Below, one piece after another: positions 11,592 to 21,542 of a stretch of 64,000 nucleotides of DNA. A program made the position numbers and the translations under genes. This DNA comes from Chelonoidis abingdonii. Its lineage: Eukaryota > Chordata > Testudines > Testudinidae. The notes below the pieces were generated by a model. The model made no database searches. It was given only the letters and a program-made list of their open reading frames with translations, and was not told the DNA's origin. The stretch spans positions 125,944,415-126,008,414 of the forward strand of contig NC_133773.1 in the NCBI RefSeq assembly GCF_003597395.2. Direction: 5' to 3'. The first letter of the stretch is position 1. Each line of letters starts with the position of its first letter.

Positions 11592-11944
11592 AAGTTATAT
11601 ATATATAAAACATGGACATATAATATATATATGGAGAGGAAGTTTGCCTGACTCACAGCCATAGGACCACAGGTCCTTATTCAATATATTCAGAGCAGCC
11701 CATGTTATGTATGGGGTATCCTCGTCTATCACCTGAGCGATGCACCTGGTAGCTTAGGATGCCCCAAACTATAGAGAGAAAGGGAAAAGGTAGCAGTATT
11801 TACAAGAGCTATAAATGTCTTTTTAAAATGAAAGCTTAGATTCTGCAGAAACTGATGATATTCACCACTAATGAGTGGATTTTCAAGACCTGTTTGTTTT
11901 TATAATACAGATGATCAGAGAGTATGGATCTTTATTTACAGTCC

Positions 11945-12620
11945 TGTAGCAGGGTGGTCTCCCCCCCCCCCCCCCGCCCGCTCGCTCCGCTCCGCTCTGC
12001 TCTGCTCCTGCCCTGAAGGGTTAAAAACAGGGCTGATTGGGGGAAGTGGCTGCAGCTGGGGCCATGCCGCAAATAGACTCAGTTGGCCCTATAAAGGCAG
12101 AGAAGCCAGAAGCCCAGGTAGTTTCTTTCTAGCTATAGAGGGAGATAGGCCTGGCTGCAGGGAGCTAGACACAAGGTACTTGAGTGAAGCAGGGCTGGGG
12201 AAAGGCAGAGGAGCTGGGGAGCTACAGCCTGGAGAGCTCAAGGCTGTGGCCTAGTATTGGGCTAAAAGGTACTAGGGGTTGCAGAGGGCAGCCCAGGGGT
12301 AGGCCAAGGCAGCAGGTCTAAACCCAACCTTGCCAGTGATGAGTAGGCTGATACTGCAGTCTGCCCCAGGGCACAGAGGCTAGACAATGACTGGTAGTAG
12401 TCATATACTGAGGTGAGGTGGGGGTTTCCCAGGGAGGGGAGACCCTGAGAGAGAGGGGTTACTGCCAGGGTGCAGCACCCCATATTAAAAGGGCACTAGG
12501 TCCAGGGAGGGATATGGGAGCCAGAGGACAGGCAGATCACTGGCCTGCAGAGGGTGCTCTGGAGCTGGAACTGAGCTAATTCCCAAAAGAGACCAGCAAG
12601 AGGTGCCCCTAAAAACACAA
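11945..12620 (+). mobile_element. Probable LTR-type repeat with TATA-like box
   Basis: Starts TGTAGCAGGGTGG, followed by a poly-C run (11961-11975), then 'gccctataaaggcag' near 12088 resembling a TATA box with a downstream GC-rich leader. The sequence is like turtle LTR families I have seen, but I could not find a target duplication, so the right boundary is approximate. The open frame at 11871-12254 crosses the left boundary and is not a gene. Confidence 0.5.
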
Positions 12621-12756
12621 GTTTGTGTAAACCCTGGTATCACTTGCCCATGTGCTCTCAAGAAATAATCTGAAAGGTTTTCATGTTTCTGTCAGTTATA
12701 GAGGCATAGAAGAAACCATCCTCATTGGAATTTGATTCCTACTTGCAAGATCTAGT

Positions 12757-13948
12757 AGTGTGTATGTGTCAGAAGATGTCTGCCCAGGTATCACTGTGAT
12801 ATTGGCTTTATGGAAATATGCTTATAAATGTATATATAACATAACTGGATGTAACATCTCTAAAGGTTATGATCTACTGAATCTATTAATCTTATTTATA
12901 TGCATGTATCATTTTTGTGTTCAAAGTTATGAATGCTAGCTGTGTACTTGCTTGATTTTTAAGTAGCCTTTATAAAGCATTTGGTCAGCTTCTTGAGAAA
13001 GAAATGGGCAAATTAAGTGCCCAATCAAGAAGCACTTATGTGGATTGGAGCCTTCCAAGATCCATTATCCCTTAAGAAGTCTACATGAGGATGTTCAAGG
13101 TAGCATGTGAGCAATGGCTGCTGCCTGTAAAAACAGAGTCATGCATGGACATGTGACTTGCCCAGGTGACTCAAACTCCATCTTTGAGCTAGACTTTGCA
13201 TAGGAGAGAGGGGGAGGTCCCCACCCACAAGAGAAACTCTATTTAAGACCGTGGGTGACTCCTCCATTTGGTCTTCAGCTGGCTAAAGAGAGCTTTTCCA
13301 CCCCCAAAGATACCTGAAAGAAACTGGAACAAGGACAGTAACTACAGGGGGTGTGAGTGACTGCTGGACCCAGACTAGAAGGAGACTAGTCTGTAAAAGG
13401 AAACTTACTGGAATTCCTCTGAAGGTGAGGTTTTATCTGTATTCAGTTTCCTTAGACATGGACTTGCATGTTCAATTTTATTTTGCTTGGTAATTCACTT
13501 TGTTCTGTCTGTTACTACTTGGAACCACTTAAATCCTACTTTCTGTATTTAATATCACTTTTTACTTATTAATGCATACTCTGGGTTAATACCTTTTGGG
13601 GGGCAGGCAGACAAACAGCTGTGCATATCTCTCAGTGCTATAGAAGGTGAACAATTTGAGTTTACCCTGTATATGCTTTTATACAGGGTAAAACTAACTT
13701 ATTTGGGGTTTGGACCCCATTGGGAGTTGGGTATCTGAGTGTTAAAGACAGGAACACTTAAGTTGCTTTCAGCTAAATCTGCAGCTTTGGGTCATGTGCT
13801 TCAGACCCTGGGTCTGTGTTCGAGCAGAGCCTACTCAACAAGACAGGATGCTGGAGTCTCAAGCTGGCAGGGAAAGCAGGGGCAGAAGTAATCTTGGCAC
13901 ATCAGGTGGCAGTTCCCAAGGGGGGTTCTGCGATCCAACCTGTCACAT
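12757..13948 (+). mobile_element. Probable solo LTR, about 1.2 kb
   Basis: A compositionally uniform stretch ending 'ccaacctgtcaca', with 'ctctatttaagaccgtggg' near 13236 as a possible core promoter and a later region with 'ttctgtatttaatatcac' resembling a decayed polyadenylation signal. It resembles an abundant turtle ERV LTR. Neither a flanking duplication nor internal viral genes are visible, so class and boundaries are tentative. Confidence 0.55.
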
Positions 13949-14379
13949 TCACCACCTATAGTATTTCAAGATAAGAAATACCTGCTTACCTGAGGCAAAA
14001 TCCTGCTTGCCTTAAATAACTAGTCCAATTGACTTCAAAGATACTCTTTGCATGGGAGATAAAATGTGTACACTGAGGCAGGGGAGGGAGGAAGGTAATG
14101 TTATTTAGTCTTCAGAAATACAGCACTTAAACTGGTAGAATTCCTACATGAAAACAAGAAAATGCACAGCCTTTAACCTCTTCCTACACTAATACTTTCC
14201 TAAGAATTGGCCTGGTGTTTAGTCAGATTTAGAGCTGGTCAATACTTAGACTGACCAGCTATGTTGCTCAAGACCAGTGTGAAAAATTCACATTTCTGAA
14301 TGACCCAGTTAAGCCAACTAGGTCTTCCATCAACCTAGCTACCCCCTCTTGGGGAGGTGAATAACCTCCCATCAGGATA

Positions 14380-15270
14380 GGTAATGTCTACACTGAAGCG
14401 CTGCAACACTGCTGCCGGGCCAGTGAGTTATATGGGCCCGTGGTGCCTGTGCCCCAGGAATATTCAGGGCCCAGGGGCACGACTCCACTAATGTTTGGGG
14501 CCAGGTCTCTTCCCCAGCCGTGCCTGCTGTCCCCATGAACCTTCCTTGGATAATTTTCTGGCCCTGCCTGCTGCCCCTGGGCAATTTAAAAGGGCCAGGG
14601 AGCCCCAGGCCACTGCCACCACCACTAACAGTACAGTAGGGCTAAGGTGGCTTCCTGCCCACCTTCGTTCCACACTGCTCCTGGAAGTGACCAGCAAGTC
14701 CCTGTGGCCCCGGGAAGGATATCTCTCTCCGCATGCTGCCGCTGCCACTGCCCCAAGTGCTGACTCCGCAGCTCCCATTGGCAGGGAACTGAAGTCAATA
14801 GGAGCTGAGGGGGCAGTGTCTATGGGCAGTGGCATGCAGAGATCCCCCAACCTCCTCTCCTAGGAGCTGCTGCCAGAGGGGTGTGCAGATCCCTTTTGGG
14901 AGTTGCCTGAGATAAGCACCCACCCCTCTCACACCCCAACCCTCTGCCCCAGCCCAGAACCCACACCCCTCACCCAAACACCCTCCCAGAGCCTGTACCT
15001 CACCCCCTCCCAAACCCCTGCTCCAGCCCAGAGCCTGCACCCCAAACTCCCTCTTAGATCCTATATCCCACACCATCTCTGGCACCCCAACTCTATGCTT
15101 AGCCCAGAGCCTGCACCCCTCCCGCATGCAAACTTCCTCTCAGAGCCTTAGGCGGGGAGCAGGGGGCAGGGTAGGACTTGGACCAGTTCTGGGCACCACC
15201 AAAACTAATACAAACTTGCTGCCCCTGGCTGCTGCACCACTGCAGTGTTTCAAGAGTAGACAACACCCTT
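14380..15270. mobile_element. Harbinger-like MITE carrying a nested GC-rich element
   Basis: Outer edges 'tgtctacactgaagcgctgc' (left) and, inverted from the right, 'gttgtctactcttgaaacac' resemble the Harbinger tips at 7540 and 11014. Between them (about 14412-15232) lies a second repeat running from 'gggccagtgagtta' to 'acaaacttgctgcccc', with C-rich degenerate tandem units at 14930-15150. No coding function; open frames on both strands are chance. Confidence 0.55.
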
Positions 15271-16126
15271 AGACACCTAAGTTTTCTTTATACTGCTTTC
15301 ACTGTATAAAGTGAGTGTAAATGGGCCCTATGCATTTAAGAGGTGCTTCCTCTGGAGTATTTATACTCCAGATTGCTTTAAGCAATGAAAAAAGGAGCAA
15401 GATAAAGATATAAATTACTGTTATGAAGGTAAGCAATTTATCACAAGCTATGCTACATTTCTTTTTATTTGCCTTATAGAAGACTGAAATGAATGAGGCC
15501 TACATATTTATATTAAAAAATGTAGCAAGCTAGTGAATGATGCATAAAACAAATGAATACAAAAGCAGTAACAGAACAAGAACTAAATGGCTTTTCTGAA
15601 CTTTTACAAAATTTCAGAATAATCAGTTTATATTCGATAAATTATTTTTCCCCCCATGGACTCCCTCTTCATGTCTTCCAGGAAACCTAATATGACACGA
15701 AACATTTTTGCTAGAAAAAGCAAGTGTAAGTACAAGTATCAATTTCCCCACTTCACTGTAAATATAGAAGTAATTCAACTTATTTTAAATATAAAAATCC
15801 CTGCACAGGAAAGTTATGTATAAAAAAAGCTCCCATAATTGCTTTTACACTTGTACAGCCTTTTACCTCAGTTACTTATATAGTACATAATGTAATGCCC
15901 GCTGCATTCAAAGCAGCTTTCCAGCTTTCTTTATAATGTCTCTCTTTGCAATAATAGCTCATTGCTTCCAGCAAACAAGGGTTTTTTTAGATGAAACTTT
16001 CCATACTTGAGCTATCTTGAATTCCTCTCCCCCTCATCACACCTATCTTAAATAAATAACCCCCTAAATATCTTAAGTGTTATTTCCATTTCTTCTAATG
16101 ATTTTTTAAGTATTCTTAATCTAGTT

Positions 16127-16140
16127 GGGGGGGGGGGGGG
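16127..16140. repeat. Poly-G tract (14 G)
   Basis: An uninterrupted run of 14 G follows 'ctagtt' and precedes 'aaggtctc'. Likely length-variable and hard to sequence. Confidence 0.9.
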
Positions 16141-17031
16141 AAGGTCTCTTTACCCTCACACATATGTATAAATCCATGCCACCCAGTTTGATTTTTTAAA
16201 TAAATAAATAAAAGCATCACTAACCTAGATATAAGCCAGGCAGATTTCTAAAAGAATGTGAGGTAGGACCAAGGAGTAATAGGAAGTCCTGTCTTTGAAC
16301 ATAATGGCCAGACATACAAGATGAGCTATTGCCTAGCTGCTAAGTTATGTAAAAAGACAATAAAAACTACAGTGAATATTTCCCCGTACAAGGAATTGCA
16401 GTAGTTGCTACACGGATGGTATGTGATCATGAATGCAGAAGAGGTGATCCATTTTGTTCCAAGATACTAGTCCTCACTGAGAAGTATATAGGACAAATTT
16501 AGAGTTTCTAGACTCAGCTGTTTTTGGATATAATGTGAAAACATGAAGGTGCTAGAGGGAAAACTGGACTTATGGATTAATAAAGACTAGCATCGTTGTC
16601 AAGCAAATTGAAATATAAATTTAGTGACACAAGTAAAGGCATATTATGCAAAGATCTCAGGAGACAAAGTCTCTAGCTATTCAGTGACTGGGCTCATTGA
16701 AAGTTTAACTACAATTCAGTTAATTTGATTTTATATTTTAAATTATTCCTTCTGATTCATTAAAGCAAACCATACTTTAAGCAGCAAGTGTTTCCATACC
16801 CACACATCTCTTCTAGATTGTCAACATAGCAGTAGAAACATTTTACACTTATTTGGCAAACAATTGGCAGTAGTTTTGTACTATCAGCTGCCATCATCAT
16901 TAGGGCCAAACAAACAAAAAAGAAGAAAGAATTGGGAAGTTATTTTGTTTGAAGTCATTCTTAGAGACCACAAGATCTGATAGTTTCAAGCCAGCATGAA
17001 GCATGGTCTAGTGATCTGATTTAGCATCTAA

Positions 17032-17300
17032 GGCTATGTCTGTGCTATGGACCCTACAGCGGCGCAGCTGTACTGCTGTAGGGTCTCCTGTGCAGCCACT
17101 CTATGGAGGCAGGAGAGATCATTCCCACCAGCATTACTGAACCATCCCTAACCAGCAACGGTAGCTATGTCAGCAGGAGATGCTCTCTCACTGATATAAT
17201 GATGTCCACACCAGCGCTTTTGCGGATGAAACTTGTCAGTCAGGGGTGTGGTTTTTTCCCCAAACCCTTGACTAACAAAAGTACTAGTGTAAACAAAGCT
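17032..17300. mobile_element. Harbinger-type MITE
   Basis: Begins GGCTATGTCTGTGC and ends 'gtgtaaacaaagct', inverted relatives of each other and of the Harbinger tip; flanks TAA (17029-17031) and TGA (17301-17303). The internal 'ccagcgcttttgcgg' echoes the AGCGCT motif of the 3.5-kb element. The 66-codon frame at 17103-17303 falls inside and is not a gene. Confidence 0.7.
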
Positions 17301-17364
17301 TGAGAATCCGGAACTCCTGAATTTTAAAGAACACTTTGAAGTAGACCTTTTCTATGGATTTGAG

Positions 17365-17475
17365 CAAGGCATGCAACACCTCTGTTTCAATTTCCTTATC
17401 TGTGAAATGCGGTTAACAGCCATCTACCTCACAAGGATGTGAAGGATTAGTGTCTGTAAAGTGCTTTTAAGATTA
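17365..17475 (+). mobile_element. MIR-like (CORE-SINE) fragment
   Basis: Shows the MIR order 'cacctctgtttcaatttcc', 'ttatctgtgaaatgcgg', 'ctacctcacaaggatgtgaa' and 'gtaaagtgctttt'. Old and diverged. Confidence 0.75.
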
Positions 17476-18075
17476 ATATTTTGCCTACCCCCATCTGTGT
17501 CATGAGAGTCTCAAGTTAGAAGAGCTGTGCAGTCCATTATTGAGAACATAGTCCTTTTTCCTCTATCATGGCTTTGGGAAGTGGAAATGGGTTTAACTTT
17601 TCACAAGAGCACAGTAGAGTAGGAAAAATAATTAGCAAATTCAAGGGAAATATTTATGCTCTAATAAAAGTAATGTAACCTGCTCCTATCAAACCTCATG
17701 CAATTTCCCCATTTCATAGGATGAATTATTGATGTACTCCAACATTATCTGAAAGATCCTTGGAGCTATGCCGTTTTACACCAACTGAGGATTTGACCCT
17801 TATGTAAGAAGCAGCAACTATGCACTTCTCTAGTCTCTCCTGTTCCTTCATACTATGCAATGAGATGAGAAAAACGGCAGCAGAGAAGGAGAAGATGTCT
17901 CAGAGATCTGGATAGTTTTTGCCTCACCTGTCCAGCTCTCCAAGTGAAGATTTACTTTATTTCTTAGGGTATCCGTCACCACAGTATCCGAGTCAGTTTC
18001 ATGCACTCACAGCCCTCACACCAACTCAGGATAAAGGGGACAGCAACTAAGTTGATGTGAGGTGTTACTAATCAG

Positions 18076-18207
18076 GGCCAGCTCTACCATTTTTGCCACC
18101 CCACGGGGGAAAAAAAAAGGCTTCCAGACTGTGCTGCCCCAAGAATGGAAGGAATGCCACCCCAGGCACATGCATCCTCCGCTGGTGCCTGGAGACGGCC
18201 CCTTTCC
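18076..18207. mobile_element. Short inverted-repeat element fragment
   Basis: Left end 'cagggccagctctacc' and right end 'ggtgcctggagacggcccc' are loosely inverted, with 'gccaccccacgggg' and 'gccaccccaggca' inside. It resembles an abundant turtle DNA-element family. Target duplication not identified. Confidence 0.45.
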
Positions 18208-18654
18208 TGGTTAAAGCAATGAAAGAGATCTTTCCAGGACCAATGAGTGCACTCCACATGTGGCAAAAACATTACTGTTTGAGCAGCACTTTGAAAAATG
18301 CAAGACACATCAGGATGCCTCCAGGACAGAGACCTAAAAGACTGAAGATAAGACACTCCCTACTGATCAAGTGATCAGGATTCTAAGCCAAAATATGTTG
18401 TACTTGCTCATATCTATCTAAGGGGGAAAGGGAGAAAAATAGAAACAATGTTTATGCACTGTCATTACTACTCACAATACGTTTAATCTTGGGTACGACT
18501 GGTCATATCAAGTCAGCTGCTGTCAAACTATACATCCGAGGCTTGAATAAAGACTGGGAGTGGATGGGTCATTACACAAAGTAAAAACGATTTCCCCATG
18601 CTAATTTTTCCCCTACTGTTACTCACATCTTCTTGTCAACTGTTTGAAATGGGC

Positions 18655-18905
18655 CATCCTGATTATCACTACAAAAGGTTTTTTTCTCCTGATGATAATA
18701 GCCCACCTTAATTGATTAGTCTCATTAGAGTTGGTATGGCAACACCCATTTTTTCATGTTCTCTGTTTATATATAGCTTCCTACTGTATTTTCACTCCAT
18801 GCATCTGACTAAGTGGGTTTTAGCCCACGAAAGCTTATCCCCAAATAAATTTGTTAGTCTCTAAGGTGCCACAAGTACTCCTTGATCTTTTTGCTTATAC
18901 ATCTA
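18655..18905. mobile_element. Half copy of an inverted-repeat element (family shared with 46412)
   Basis: Contains 'ctactgtattttcactcc', 'atgcatctgactaagtggg', 'cgaaagcttat', 'aaataaatttgttagtctct' and 'aaggtgccacaagtactcct'. The copy at 46412-46722 contains the same blocks in both orientations, so this is one arm of a palindromic interspersed element. No coding capacity. Confidence 0.7.
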
Positions 18906-19387
18906 CGAGTACAGTAAAAATTCTCATTTTGGTCAGTCATACCATCGTAATTTATTCTATATATAGTGGAATCTAAACTGAGGAGGCAACCCTATGTTAA
19001 GCAGCCACGCAAAAGTATTCCCAGTTACCACTCTATCCTTAGTGGGACCTGGCTCCAAGCTCTACTATGCCCATGTGCTGCCCATACTCTCCCCATTTCT
19101 TAGATCATTCCAGTGCAAACTCCAAACCCATGCTGCAACACCACAGATGTATATTGTCAGTGGAACTAAATCACTCAGTTGGGCTGAGGTGGTCTTTTTA
19201 ACTAACATTGGCAGATGTATCAACATTGTGATCATTATTCTACTTTCTAAGCCCAATTTCAAAGCTGAAGACTGGAGGGGGGGTTGCTGTTTTTTTTGGT
19301 TCAGGCAGCTTAAGACAGATTTCACCGGATACACACACAGTATACATGCCAAACCTACTTAGGGTGGGAGTGACTTGCAAAACTTAT

Positions 19388-19497
19388 AGGGCCAGATTCC
19401 TCCGCCCTTATTCACTTTGAGTCATCCCACTGAAATCAGTGGAACTACTCAGTAAGCTACCCAATACAATCGAAAGCAGGAAGATCAGGTCCAAAGA
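19388..19497. mobile_element. Short palindromic MITE remnant
   Basis: Starts 'agggccagattcctccgcc' and ends 'aggaagatcaggtccaaa', an imperfect inverse. It belongs with similar small hairpin elements at 29553, 30365, 52795 and 54512. Confidence 0.5.
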
Positions 19498-19552
19498 GGA
19501 GAACAGGGGAGCTCAGAGCAAGCATCTACTAAGAGCATAGGGTAGTCTGAAA

Positions 19553-19618
19553 GCTTTTATGCAGCCACTTATGCAAGTCTGAGGAGGCTTTCATGTAGCC
19601 ACTTATGCAACTGTGTAT
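19553..19618. repeat. Two-copy tandem repeat, unit about 37 bp
   Basis: 'gcttttatgcagccacttat' is followed 37 bases on by 'gctttcatgtagccacttat', separated by 'gcaagtctgaggag'. A simple local duplication. Confidence 0.7.
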
Positions 19619-20455
19619 TCCGAAAAAAAAAAAACCGATTTGAGAGAACAAGATTTCAGACTTATTTAAAATACGGTTGCTCATTGGAGAAGCCATCTCA
19701 AAGCTCGGAGACTCTCTGCAGTTATACAGTCAGATACTTTCATACCAAGCAATGTAAAACACTCAACCTGAAACTGCAGACGGCATTCATCAGGTACTTT
19801 TTAGTTGCCAGGGATTTTGAGGACAAGGCAAAAATTTCTTAAAGTTTTTGACAAAGTCAGAGCCTATTTCAGTTGAATAGGGAGTGTCCTCCTCTTAGTA
19901 ACCCACCTTCCCATAATCACTTTTTGAGTTAAAGAATACGGTTGAAATATCTCTCGGAAACATCCGGCAAAGTCATTTGCACCCAGGGAAGCGGGAGAGC
20001 AAAGAAACATTAAAAACTTTACAATTAATCCTAAACAAGGGAGCTTTGGCAGGTGCCTTTATTATTTGGCTGTTTACATCCTGCCTTAGTGAAGTTGAGG
20101 AACAAGCTCTCCTCTCCGTTCACGACGCCCCCTAACCCTGACAGTGACCCCCGTCACTCCCACATCTTACCTTCACCCCCCTTATCCAGTCGCTGGTTCC
20201 TTTCCCCACCCTCATTCCCATGCTATTGGTCCTCGCCCAGCCCCCCTTTACAACCCCTCCGCTCCCTGCCCCAAAGCTTCTCTCCCCCTCCCCTGGCACT
20301 GTGCTCCCTTCTGCCGCCTCCCTTTCTTCTCACCCTAAGTCCTCCCCCCTTGCCCCAGCCGTTTCCCAGCGCCCCCTCTTCCCCCAGCTCCCCGTCCCCT
20401 CAGAGTCCCTCCCCGGCACGCACACAACCCATCTTCGCCTCCTCCCTGCGCTCAC

Positions 20456-20507
20456 CTTCCCTGGCTTTCAGCAGCACCGTGTTGGCCACGATGTTCTCGA
20501 TCTCCAT
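20456..20507 (-). CDS. GRK4: G protein-coupled receptor kinase 4, coding exon 1 (partial gene)
   Basis: GRK4 phosphorylates agonist-activated G protein-coupled receptors at the inner face of the plasma membrane. Only the first coding exon is present. It encodes MEIENIVANTVLLKARE plus the first base of a glycine codon, matching the strongly conserved N-terminal helix of the GRK4/5/6 subfamily, which helps bind active receptor. I chose the ATG at 20507 because similarity begins exactly there; an upstream in-frame ATG at 20603 would add 32 glycine-rich residues with no family match. The exon ends at a GTGAGC donor in phase 1, as expected for this family. Assignment to GRK4 rather than GRK5 or GRK6 rests on synteny: GRK4 and NOP14 are head-to-head neighbours in human. 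The remaining exons must lie left of the window. Confidence 0.88.
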
Positions 20508-20691
20508 GATCAGGGCTCCAACGAAGCCCTCTGTCCCCTCAGAGCCACCACCTCCTTCGCCCCCTCCTCCTGCCCCGCCACCGCCGGGACACCCGGGCTC
20601 CACTCATCCGGCCCCGAGGGCTAGCGCTGGGCTCTTCTCTCCCCCATCACCCGCTCCTCACTCACTCACCACCCCCTCCCGCCTCTGCCCA

Positions 20692-20722
20692 GAGGGGCGG
20701 AGAAAGGGGAGGGGCGGGGCCT
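20692..20722 (+). promoter_or_regulatory. GC boxes (Sp1-type) on the GRK4 side
   Basis: 'gaggggcgg' and 'aggggcggggcc' lie 17 bp apart in the divergent promoter. They fit the Sp/KLF consensus. Binding is inferred. Confidence 0.55.
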
Positions 20723-20787
20723 ACCCACACTGGGCCGGACTATGCCGCGCTTCCCCTCCTCTCGCCCCGTTCAGCTCCGCCCAGAAG

Positions 20788-20807
20788 ACTACAGCTCCCA
20801 GCAGGCA
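20788..20807 (+). promoter_or_regulatory. ZNF143/STAF-type binding site
   Basis: ACTACAGCTCCCAGCAGGCA closely follows the long ZNF143 consensus with its ACTACA and TCCCA halves. These sites are typical of bidirectional CpG-island promoters. Confidence 0.7.
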
Positions 20808-20927
20808 ATGCGCTCCCCCGGCCCGGCGGCTTCTTGCTTCAAAGCTGGCTCACTGGTAGCTAAGAGCAGTAAGCACGCGCGCTCGGTGGGGTGTTCTTCG
20901 CCTCTCACCCTCAAGGGTGGAGCATTG

Positions 20928-20954
20928 AATGCCGGGATATATAGTCATGTAGTT
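20928..20954 (-). promoter_or_regulatory. Possible second, split ZNF143-like site
   Basis: Read on the minus strand, ACTACAT is followed about ten bases later by ATCCCGGCATTC, which resembles the two halves of a ZNF143 site with extra bases between. The extra spacing weakens the call. Confidence 0.35.
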
Positions 20955-21029
20955 CATACCGCTCCGCTCTCTCGTCCTACAGAGCTTACCCGCTACTACC
21001 ACTAAGTCTCGCGGGATGTCGAGGTCACC

Positions 21030-21039
21030 TCTCGCGAGA
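21030..21039. promoter_or_regulatory. TCTCGCGAGA palindromic promoter motif
   Basis: A perfect TCTCGCGAGA palindrome lies about 305 bp before the NOP14 start, with a one-mismatch copy TCTCGCGGGA at 21007-21016. This motif is known in CpG-island promoters of housekeeping genes, including genes for ribosome production. Confidence 0.7.
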
Positions 21040-21344
21040 AGTGTGGTCGCGTTGCTGCTTTGCTTGCTATGTAGGTAATGTGAGTGGTAGTCCGCAGAGA
21101 CGCTGAACAGGCTGATTAGGGACTCTGGTCGCGCCTTTACATCTCACGATACTTAGAAGCTCTCGTGCGTTCAGGCAGCGGGGGGCAGCTTGGGGCAATT
21201 TAAGGTCGCCTCCCCCACGGTCGCCATTTTTTTTAGTGTGGTTCGCTCTCCAGGCCCATTCCCTGTACCTCAGGAGCCTGTACAATACCGTAGTCCTGGT
21301 TCTTTATGCTGCTGAGTGAGTATTGACCCCAGCCACACACGACA

Positions 21345-21542
21345 ATGGGGAAGCCAACTAAGCAGAGGAGAAAGGGCCAAGTGGCTGACAGGGCCAAGGG
21401 CTCGAGTGGGGCAGGGACAGCATTGGTCAAGAACAACCCCTTCGAGGTGAAGGTCAACAAGCAGAAGTTTAATATCTTGGGGAGGAGAACCAAACACGAT
21501 GTGGGGCTGCCAGGCATCTCGCGGTCCAAGGCTGTCAAGAAG
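21345..21542 (+). CDS. NOP14: NOP14 coding exon 1 (residues 1-66)
   Basis: Starts at an ATG with A at -3 and G at +4. It encodes a short basic leader and the conserved NPFEVKVNKQKFNILGR and HDVGLPG blocks. Donor GTAAGA, phase 0. The frame continues past the donor for 52 more codons, but the similarity stops at KK. Confidence 0.95.

Larger units (their letters stand above)
1..20455 (-). other. GRK4: Inferred GRK4 intron 1 (repeat-rich)
   Basis: GRK4 coding exon 1 ends at 20456 with a GTGAGC donor reading leftward, so everything to its left should be the first intron. I looked on the minus strand for the next exon, which in GRK4/5/6 carries a basic KKWKEIL-type segment, and saw none, so the acceptor probably lies outside the window. 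The interval is dominated by transposable elements listed separately. Between them (156-379, 1506-2447, 2797-3809, 4582-5306, 6151-6638, 11018-11360, 13950-14380, 15271-17028, 17476-18075) I see only AT-rich sequence without recognisable features. That this is intronic is inference from the exon and known gene order. Confidence 0.7.
20508..21344. promoter_or_regulatory. Bidirectional CpG-rich promoter of GRK4 and NOP14
   Basis: 837 bp separate the two divergent start codons. The interval is rich in G+C and CpG compared with both flanks, and no canonical TATA box stands before either start. It contains GC boxes, a ZNF143/STAF-type site, a TCTCGCGAGA palindrome and, close to the NOP14 start, a 'gtcgccatttt' element similar to a YY1 site. 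Such architecture is usual for housekeeping, divergently transcribed genes. Transcription start sites cannot be fixed from sequence alone. Confidence 0.75.

Noticed and set aside
20508..20603. Upstream in-frame ATG for GRK4 at 20603
   Set aside because: It would add a glycine-rich stretch without similarity; the GRK family match starts exactly at the ATG ending at 20505.
20053..20859. 268-codon plus-strand open frame near GRK4 exon 1
   Set aside because: It is serine- and proline-rich, arises from the C-rich strand of the CpG island, covers GRK4 exon 1 in antisense and shows no family resemblance.
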